Part shown: positions 15,028-18,950 of the stretch, in pieces
Numbering within the stretch: position 1 is the first letter of the stretch
How the letters are laid out: every line of letters begins with the position of its first letter
NCBI GenBank assembly: GCA_002366685.1
Contig: DFBP01000303.1
Coordinates: 4,779-23,728 of the forward strand
Length of the DNA: 18,950 bases
Direction of reading: 5' to 3'
DNA from: Rhodobacterales bacterium UBA3077
Lineage (GTDB): Bacteria > Pseudomonadota > Alphaproteobacteria > Rhodobacterales > Rhodobacteraceae
Program-made: the position numbers and the translations under genes
Notes under the pieces: generated by a model
The model's input: the letters and a program-made list of their open reading frames with translations, nothing else
What the model was told of the DNA's origin: nothing
Databases searched by the model: none

Positions 15028-16026
15028 TTACTCTACTGGGCAGGTATTGTCAGTTCTGTAGTCATGCACCAAAATATCGCCAGCGATAATCGCTACGCGA
15101 GCCGCTTCGACGGCGGCGCGCATCTCGTCGGTGATCAACGCTTCGTTGTGTTCATCCAACGCCCAGCCAACACCATCTTCGGCAAGACCCATAACCTGAA
15201 TGCCGGCGGTAAACTCGCCGTTATTCACGTCATTGAAGGCGTTAAACACGGCTTCGTCAACGCGTTTCACCATTGAGGTGAGCATGTTACCGGGGTGCAT
15301 GTAGTTCTGGTTTGCGTCAACGCCGATGGCGAAGATGCCAGCATCCGTTGCGGCCTGAAGCACACCGCGGCCTGTCCCGCCGGCTGCTGCAAACACAACG
15401 TCAGAGCCGCTTTCGATTTGTGACATGGTCAGCTCGCCGCCCTTCACCGGGTTGTTCCACGCGGAACCGTCGGTGCCGGTCATCGTGGCCAAAACGGTGA
15501 TATCAGGGTTTGTGGCTTTCGCGCCTTGGGCATAACCGCATTCAAATGCGCTGATGAGAGGAATATCCATCCCGCCAACAAAGCTGATGGTGCCGGATTT
15601 CGATGCCATAGCCGCGAGAACGCCAACAAGGTAAGAACCTTCCTGCTCCGCAAACACAACCGAACGTACGTTTGGCGCGTCAACAACCATGTCAATAATT
15701 ACAAAGCTGGTATCCGGAAAGTCAGGCGCTACTGTCGCCATGGCCGTAGCGTTCGAGAAGCCTGCAACCACAACCGGGTTGTTACCTGCTTGTGCGAAGC
15801 GGCGGAGCGCCTGCTCACGCTGAGCATCTGACTGGAGTTCGAACTCACGGTATTCAATGCCGGTTTCCTCGCGGAAGCGCTCTGCGCCAGTATAGGACAT
15901 TTCGTTAAACGATTTGTCGAACTTGCCGCCAAGGTCAAAGATCAGGGCCGGATTGGCCTGAGCGTTTGCAAATGTTGCCGCGCCAACGAGGGCGGTAGTG
16001 GCGATTAAGGTTTTGAGCAGCTTCAT
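15028..16026 (-). CDS. BMP family nucleoside-binding periplasmic protein
   Basis: A 332-residue solute-binding protein and first gene of the nucleoside importer operon. The signal peptide is residues 1-22 (ends FANA, cleavage before QAN). There is no lipobox cysteine, so it should be a free periplasmic protein, not a lipoprotein. BMP-family hallmarks are FDLGGKFDKSFNE near the start, a VGVLAAMASK helix, FVGGMDIPLISAFECGY in the middle and a GVDANQNY segment near 235-245. Family members bind purine nucleosides; the co-operonic phosphorylase supports that here. A GGGAG ribosome site precedes the ATG. The 175-base leader contains an inverted repeat and a small hairpin, listed separately. Confidence 0.92.
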   Translation of the reverse strand: MKLLKTLIATTALVGAATFANAQANPALIFDLGGKFDKSFNEMSYTGAERFREETGIEYREFELQSDAQREQALRRFAQAGNNPVVVAGFSNATAMATVAPDFPDTSFVIIDMVVDAPNVRSVVFAEQEGSYLVGVLAAMASKSGTISFVGGMDIPLISAFECGYAQGAKATNPDITVLATMTGTDGSAWNNPVKGGELTMSQIESGSDVVFAAAGGTGRGVLQAATDAGIFAIGVDANQNYMHPGNMLTSMVKRVDEAVFNAFNDVNNGEFTAGIQVMGLAEDGVGWALDEHNEALITDEMRAAVEAARVAIIAGDILVHDYRTDNTCPVE

Positions 16027-16065
16027 TTATGTCTCCCATGCTACAAAAATCGATCTCTGGCCCGG

Positions 16066-16081
16066 GCGGGTAGAATCCCGC
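16066..16081 (-). promoter_or_regulatory. Small GC hairpin in the leader of the nucleoside operon
   Basis: On the minus strand GCGGG-ATTCTA-CCCGC forms a perfect 5-bp stem with a 6-base loop, 40-55 bases upstream of the binding-protein start. It could be a 5'-UTR structure. It does not resemble the purine riboswitch, and no ligand-binding core was recognised. Confidence 0.25.
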
Positions 16082-16136
16082 AAAGCCGGATCGAAAATAC
16101 AATGACCAAGTAAAGCGGCTATCGGGGGGGAGGGTC

Positions 16137-16154
16137 AATGGTTATTTTACCATT
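16137..16154. promoter_or_regulatory. 18-bp inverted repeat upstream of the nucleoside operon, candidate operator
   Basis: AATGGTTATTTTACCATT is a perfect inverted repeat (6-bp arms, 6-base AT spacer), about 120 bases upstream of the binding-protein gene and 48 bases past the rimI stop. On the minus strand a TTGACC sits directly downstream of it and could act as a -35 element, though its -10 is poor. The TGGT...ACCA core resembles GntR/FadR-type operators. No regulator gene is adjacent, so the ligand and protein are unknown. Confidence 0.4.
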
Positions 16155-16201
16155 TGTCGCAACGAAGGAACAGTCGTTTGCAACTCGCTTTGCTAAATGA
16201 A

Positions 16202-16612
16202 CTAGTGCACGTGTTTCAAGATTAATGCTGTAAGAGCCGGACCGCTGTTTTGCTTGAAGTAATCAACACGTTTCGCCACTTCGATGAAGCCGGATTTGAG
16301 GTAGAGCGCAATGGCGGATTCGTTGTTTTCGGCGACCTCAAGAAAAACATCTTTGGCGCCACGGGTGCCTGCTGCACAGAGGAAATCTTCTATCAAGCGG
16401 CGGCCATGGCCCATATTTTGCGCATCTGGACGCACAGCTATGGTCAGTAACTCGGCTTCAGGCCCGGCGATTCGACCCAGTGCAAAGCCGTTGCTGTGGC
16501 TAATCAGGAAGATGCCGGGGCTGTCCAACAGGCTGGCGAACTCGTCCGCCCGCCATGGCCGCGGCACAGTAAAACAAAGCGCGTGAAGGTCCGCAAGCTC
16601 CCCGGGGTGCAC
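16202..16612 (-). CDS. rimI: Ribosomal protein N-acetyltransferase RimI
   Basis: A compact 136-residue GNAT enzyme of the RimI type, which acetylates the N-terminal alanine of ribosomal protein S18 in E. coli. Motif A is LLTIAVRPDAQNMGHGRRLI (55-74), motif B is LEVAENNESAIALYLKSGF (91-109), and RPW near residue 18 is typical of the family. It starts with GTG at 16612. Upstream, in the same reading frame, are only CCC and the TAG of the NFU1-like gene, so no earlier start exists. There is no ribosome site before the GTG, suggesting it is translated by coupling to the upstream gene. In related bacteria tsaB commonly lies beside rimI, but none is visible here. Confidence 0.82.
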   Translation of the reverse strand: MHPGELADLHALCFTVPRPWRADEFASLLDSPGIFLISHSNGFALGRIAGPEAELLTIAVRPDAQNMGHGRRLIEDFLCAAGTRGAKDVFLEVAENNESAIALYLKSGFIEVAKRVDYFKQNSGPALTALILKHVH

Positions 16613-16615
16613 GGG

Positions 16616-17176
16616 CTAAACAGCGACGGCGCGCACTTCCACGACTTCCGGGATGAAATGCTTGAGCAGGTTTTCGATCCCGCTTTTCAAGGTCATGGTA
16701 GACGAGGGGCACCCCGCGCAGGCCCCCTGCATGTGCAGGTAGACAACGCCACGATCAAACCCGTGAAAGGTAATATCTCCGCCATCCTGCGCGACCGCAG
16801 GCCGAACCCGCGTATCAAGCAATTCTTTGATTTGTTTGACTAGTCCAGAGTCAGGGCCGTCGTGCTCGGCGTGGCCAACGGCCCCGCTTTCATCGTCCAT
16901 AACGGGTTCGCCGGACTGGTAATGCTCCATAATCGCGCCCAATATGGCCGGTTTGATGTGAGCCCAGTCAACCGCGTCCGTTTTGGTCACGGTCACAAAA
17001 TCGGGGCCAAAAAACACACCCGCTACCCCTTCAACACCGAAAAGGCGTGTCGCCATAGGCGAGGAGGCGGCGCTTTTCGCTGTCGGGAAGTCGGCGGTGC
17101 CGACCGGAATTACGCTTTTTCCTGGCAGGAATTTAAGCGTGGCCGGATTGGGCGTAGATTCGGTCTGGATAAACAT
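16616..17176 (-). CDS. NFU1-like Fe-S cluster carrier (NifU family)
   Basis: A 186-residue iron-sulfur scaffold/carrier. The N-terminal Nfu domain (1-88) opens MFIQTESTPNPATLKFLPGK and includes GVEGVAGVFFGPDFVTVTK. After an acidic linker, the C-terminal NifU domain (about 112-182) carries the cluster-binding CxxC, C153-AG-C156, in GACAGCPSS. Domain order and wording match mitochondrial NFU1 more than E. coli NfuA, whose N-terminal domain is A-type. The likely job is delivery of 4Fe-4S clusters to enzymes such as lipoyl synthase and complex I. A GAGAGG ribosome site precedes the ATG and a good promoter lies just upstream. It is followed in frame by rimI. Confidence 0.92.
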   Translation of the reverse strand: MFIQTESTPNPATLKFLPGKSVIPVGTADFPTAKSAASSPMATRLFGVEGVAGVFFGPDFVTVTKTDAVDWAHIKPAILGAIMEHYQSGEPVMDDESGAVGHAEHDGPDSGLVKQIKELLDTRVRPAVAQDGGDITFHGFDRGVVYLHMQGACAGCPSSTMTLKSGIENLLKHFIPEVVEVRAVAV

Positions 17177-17201
17177 AAGAAGCCTCTCTGAAGTTTGCTT
17201 T

Positions 17202-17230
17202 TATATGGTGGACCTGACCAAAAAAGTCAA
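17202..17230 (-). promoter_or_regulatory. Putative sigma-70 promoter of the NFU1-like gene
   Basis: On the minus strand TTGACT (17230-17225) and CATATA (17207-17202) are separated by exactly 17 bases, about 26 bases before the ATG, giving a very short leader. An alternative -10, TATAAA, lies two bases further on. No palindromic Irr, RirA or IscR-type box was seen over it. Confidence 0.5.
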
Positions 17231-17357
17231 GAAAGTGGACGCGAAGCGAGCCGGACAAATTGACCCGTGTCAAAGCCACTACCCGCGCAGTGCAGTAAAA
17301 GAACGCAGGTTTGCGTGAAAGGGGGAAGTAAGAATACAAGGGCCGCCCCCGATGCGC

Positions 17358-17392
17358 CAAAGCCTACGGCAAAAACTATGTCGTCGGCTTTG
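17358..17392 (-). terminator. Stem-loop downstream of the universal stress gene
   Basis: CAAAGCC (17358-17364) pairs with GGCTTTG (17386-17392). The inner bases extend the stem with two mismatches around a 9-base loop. It begins about 23 bases past the usp stop in the usp direction, but no U-tract follows, so it may be a Rho-dependent or stabilising 3' structure. The rest of the 238-base gap (17177-17414) holds the NFU1-like promoter and no gene I could support. Confidence 0.35.
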
Positions 17393-17414
17393 CGAAACTG
17401 GCAGCTGAAGGGGG

Positions 17415-17873
17415 TTAGCTAACCCCTGCGATCGCCTCTTTGGTCATGGTGCCAGGCACAACGGTTATGGGCACTCTTATCTCGTTTACACCGCGCGTTA
17501 CAAGCTGGGTCACGAGCGGGCCGGGGCCAGTGCCGGTAGTGCCGGCACCCAGAATCAGAATGGCGACTTCTTGGTCTTCGTCGATCTGAGCGATGACCTG
17601 CTCGGCCTTTTCACCCTCGCGAATAACCAGTTCCGGCTCGACACCCTCTTTGTCGATCATCCATTTGGAAAACACTTTAAAATGTTCTTCCATACGTTCC
17701 CGCGCTTCCGCGCGCATGACGTCACCCACCCCGATCCAGTGCTGGAATTCTTCAGGGGCGATGACCCCCAAAATTTCCACACCGCTGCCGGTTTTCTTGG
17801 CCCGGATCGCGGCGAACCGCAGGGCGTTTAGAAACTCGGGACTGTCATCCATGACCACAAGGAATTTACGCAT
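17415..17873 (-). CDS. Universal stress protein (UspA family)
   Basis: A 152-residue cytoplasmic Usp-domain protein. The start MRKFLVVMDDSPE carries the ATP-site aspartate pair, followed by an alternating alpha/beta pattern. The glycine-rich loop ILGAGTTGTGPGP (around 106-118) corresponds to the family's G-2x-G-9x-G nucleotide loop, though the spacing is not canonical. It closes with VPITVVPGTM. ATP binding is therefore likely but not certain. It lies upstream of the NFU1-like gene in the same direction, with its own ribosome site (GGAG, 9 bases before the ATG). The target process is unknown; the family responds to starvation and oxidative stress. Confidence 0.85.
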   Translation of the reverse strand: MRKFLVVMDDSPEFLNALRFAAIRAKKTGSGVEILGVIAPEEFQHWIGVGDVMRAEARERMEEHFKVFSKWMIDKEGVEPELVIREGEKAEQVIAQIDEDQEVAILILGAGTTGTGPGPLVTQLVTRGVNEIRVPITVVPGTMTKEAIAGVS

Positions 17874-17925
17874 TGGGGAGGCTCCACATTGTTAATTTTT
17901 CCGTATCTTCACCCAAGGAGAAGTT

Positions 17926-17967
17926 GGGCGCAATGAGACAATGCGCCCGAAAAGCCTGCCGGAGCAG
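17926..17967 (-). terminator. Tandem hairpins after the rhodanese gene
   Basis: Just past the rhodanese stop, on the minus strand, is a short hairpin CTGC-TCCG-GCAG (17967-17956) with a stable cUCCGg tetraloop, followed by GCTTTT. A second perfect hairpin pairs GGGCGCA (17926-17932) with TGCGCCC (17942-17948). Together they fit the end of the rhodanese transcript, although the T-run is short. Read on the plus strand, the first hairpin is followed by five T residues, so it could also block antisense reading. Confidence 0.45.
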
Positions 17968-17971
17968 TTTT

Positions 17972-18430
17972 TCAGGGTTGGACGGTCGTAATTTGAGCGT
18001 AAATCGGCGCTGCGGCTTTGCGAATCGGCAAACCACGTGTCGCCCAACCCGGTCCGACACCGGAACCCGAGAGGCCTTCAACAACGTCAATTACATTGGT
18101 CATGCCGGCTTTATAAAGCTCACCCGTCACATAACCCGAGCGATTGCCGGTGCGGCAGATAAGGGCCAAAGGCGTTGCCGGATTTTGGTCACGAATCGCG
18201 AGCAGGGTCTGGATGAAGGCTGGGTCGGTCATATCGGCCGTGAGTGCAACGTCCGGGAGGCCGGTTTCAACCCACTCACCAGGAGTGCGGATATCGATCA
18301 GAACAAGCTCACCGGCGAGCGCTTTGGCACGCGCTTCATCAGGGGTGATCTGCGTTACCTGAGCGGTAGCACTGGAGGCATAAACAAAGATAACAGCGAA
18401 AAGAGGGGCGAGTTTGGCGAGGAAGCGCAT
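17972..18430 (-). CDS. Exported single-domain rhodanese-like protein
   Basis: A 152-residue periplasmic rhodanese-fold protein. The signal peptide is residues 1-23 (hydrophobic core LAPLFAVIFVYASS, cleavage after ATA). The domain opens ITPDEARAKALAG and LVLIDIRTPGEW. The active-site loop has the persulfide-forming cysteine, C92 in ICRTGNRSG (91-99), so catalysis is plausible. Such proteins move sulfane sulfur to thiophilic acceptors; the physiological acceptor is unknown. A GGAG ribosome site lies close before the ATG. It is divergent from the terminal GNAT gene, with a 140-base shared upstream region. Confidence 0.85.
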   Translation of the reverse strand: MRFLAKLAPLFAVIFVYASSATAQVTQITPDEARAKALAGELVLIDIRTPGEWVETGLPDVALTADMTDPAFIQTLLAIRDQNPATPLALICRTGNRSGYVTGELYKAGMTNVIDVVEGLSGSGVGPGWATRGLPIRKAAAPIYAQITTVQP

Positions 18431-18442
18431 TGGGGACTCCAG

Positions 18443-18473
18443 TTGGATAAATATTCAGTAGATTGCATATAAT
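18443..18473 (+). promoter_or_regulatory. Possible promoter in the rhodanese/GNAT divergent region
   Basis: A perfect TATAAT occurs at 18468-18473 in the 140-base gap, with TTGGAT 19 bases upstream on the plus strand, a spacing longer than ideal. The same AT-rich patch could provide a -10 (TATTAT or TATATG) for the rhodanese on the minus strand. Nothing else was recognised in the gap. Confidence 0.33.
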
Positions 18474-18570
18474 ACCACCGATACGAAAACAAGAGTGTGA
18501 CAGAATGTCAGGGCTAGCCAATCCGGTTGATTTTAGGTTATCTGGCCTTCGGCTAACAGGAGATGAATTG

Positions 18571-18950
18571 ATGTTGAGTTTCGAGAAAATATCAGAAGCG
18601 CACTGGCCGGCCGTTTGGCGCATCATAGAGCCTGTATTCCGCGCGGGGGAAACCTATCCCTATGCGATGGATATTTCCGAGGCCGAGGCCAAGGCAAAGT
18701 GGATCGATCAGCCTAGGGCTACTTACGTAGCGATTAAGGATGGCGAGGTGCTGGGCACGTTTTATATCAAACCCAACCAGCCAACGCTGGGGGCGCATGT
18801 GTGCAATTGCGGCTATGTGGTTGGCGAGGCGGCGCGGGGGCAAGGAGTGGCAGCACAGATGTGTGCGTTTTCGCAAACTGAGGCGGTGCGGCTCGGGTTC
18901 AGCGCAATGCAGTATAATCTGGTGGTGGCGACCAATACGGGCGCCGTAGC
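18571..18950 (+). CDS. GNAT family N-acetyltransferase, partial
   Basis: Open reading frame with no stop before the window edge, so the C-terminus is missing; about 126 residues are visible. It begins MLSFEKISEAHWPAVW, then IIEPVFRAGETYPYA. It has the GNAT acetyl-CoA loop in CGYVVGEAARGQGVAAQM (about residues 83-100, R/Q-x-x-G-x-G/A type) and YNLVVATNTGAV, the family's motif-B strand with Asn. It resembles small-molecule GNAT enzymes of the phosphinothricin-acetyltransferase-like group; the acceptor is unknown. The ATG at 18571 is preferred because AGGAG lies 8 bases upstream. An in-frame ATG at 18505 would add 22 residues but has no good ribosome site. Confidence 0.82.
   Translation, partial: MLSFEKISEAHWPAVWRIIEPVFRAGETYPYAMDISEAEAKAKWIDQPRATYVAIKDGEVLGTFYIKPNQPTLGAHVCNCGYVVGEAARGQGVAAQMCAFSQTEAVRLGFSAMQYNLVVATNTGAV

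Noticed and set aside
16027..16201. Purine riboswitch ahead of the nucleoside operon
   Set aside because: The conserved loop-loop and junction sequences are not recognisable; only a small hairpin and a palindrome are present.
17324..17410. Orphan reading frame ending AYGKNYVVGFAKLAAEGG then stop
   Set aside because: The tail looks protein-like, but an in-frame TAA lies just upstream, it has no start or ribosome site, and the same bases form the stem-loop at 17358-17392. It could be a decayed gene remnant but is not supportable.
1..18950. tRNA, rRNA, CRISPR, IS element or prophage
   Set aside because: By eye there is no TPsiC-like GGTTCGAATC segment with matching stems, no regularly spaced repeats, no transposase or integrase motifs, and no obvious break in gene style.

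Overview
The window looks like chromosomal DNA from a Rhodobacterales-type alphaproteobacterium, probably a marine or roseobacter-like relative. The reasons are the moderately high GC content, a TIGR02186-type (Alph_Pro_TM) gene beside a TauE/SafE permease, a NavAb/NavSp-type bacterial sodium channel, and close relatives of mitochondrial FOXRED1 and NFU1. Coding density is very high, most genes are on the minus strand, and many stop/start codons overlap. No mobile element, CRISPR array, tRNA or rRNA was seen.

Layout. (1) 1-1044, minus: end of a zinc ABC importer (ZnuC ATPase, then ZnuB permease running off the edge). (2) 1114-5997, minus: a tight five-gene operon, in transcription order a ThDP-dependent enzyme of the acetolactate-synthase fold, a uronate-dehydrogenase-like NAD enzyme, a FOXRED1-like FAD oxidoreductase, a GNAT acetyltransferase and an AhpD-like peroxidase-related protein. 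A 16-bp inverted repeat lies upstream. No described pathway I know of uses this combination, so it is the best candidate for a new metabolic system. (3) 6115-7903: a divergent pair, MnmD (tRNA wobble-uridine methyltransferase) and a DAO-type FAD protein, which together resemble the two halves of bifunctional MnmC. (4) 8006-8785, plus: a BacNav sodium channel, overlapping tail to tail with (5) 8782-10462, minus: TauE/SafE permease plus the TIGR02186 membrane-anchored protein. (6) 10556-16026, minus: a complete purine-nucleoside uptake and salvage operon, in order BMP-type binding protein, double ATPase, two permeases and purine nucleoside phosphorylase. (7) 16202-18430, minus: RimI, NFU1-like Fe-S carrier, universal stress protein and an exported rhodanese. 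(8) 18571 to the end, plus: a second stand-alone GNAT gene, cut by the window edge.

How the genes work together. The clearest unit is region 6: nucleosides captured in the periplasm are pumped in by the ABC system and split by the phosphorylase into base and ribose-1-phosphate. In region 2 a plausible but unproven logic is amine or hydroxy-acid oxidation by the FAD enzyme (with peroxide as by-product), carbon-carbon chemistry on a 2-oxo acid by the ThDP enzyme, and an NAD-linked sugar or aldehyde oxidation, with the AhpD-like protein handling peroxide. In region 3 the FAD protein would supply the aminomethyl-uridine that MnmD methylates. The other genes are housekeeping, stress or transport functions. 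Family assignments come from motifs recognised by eye; no database search was run.
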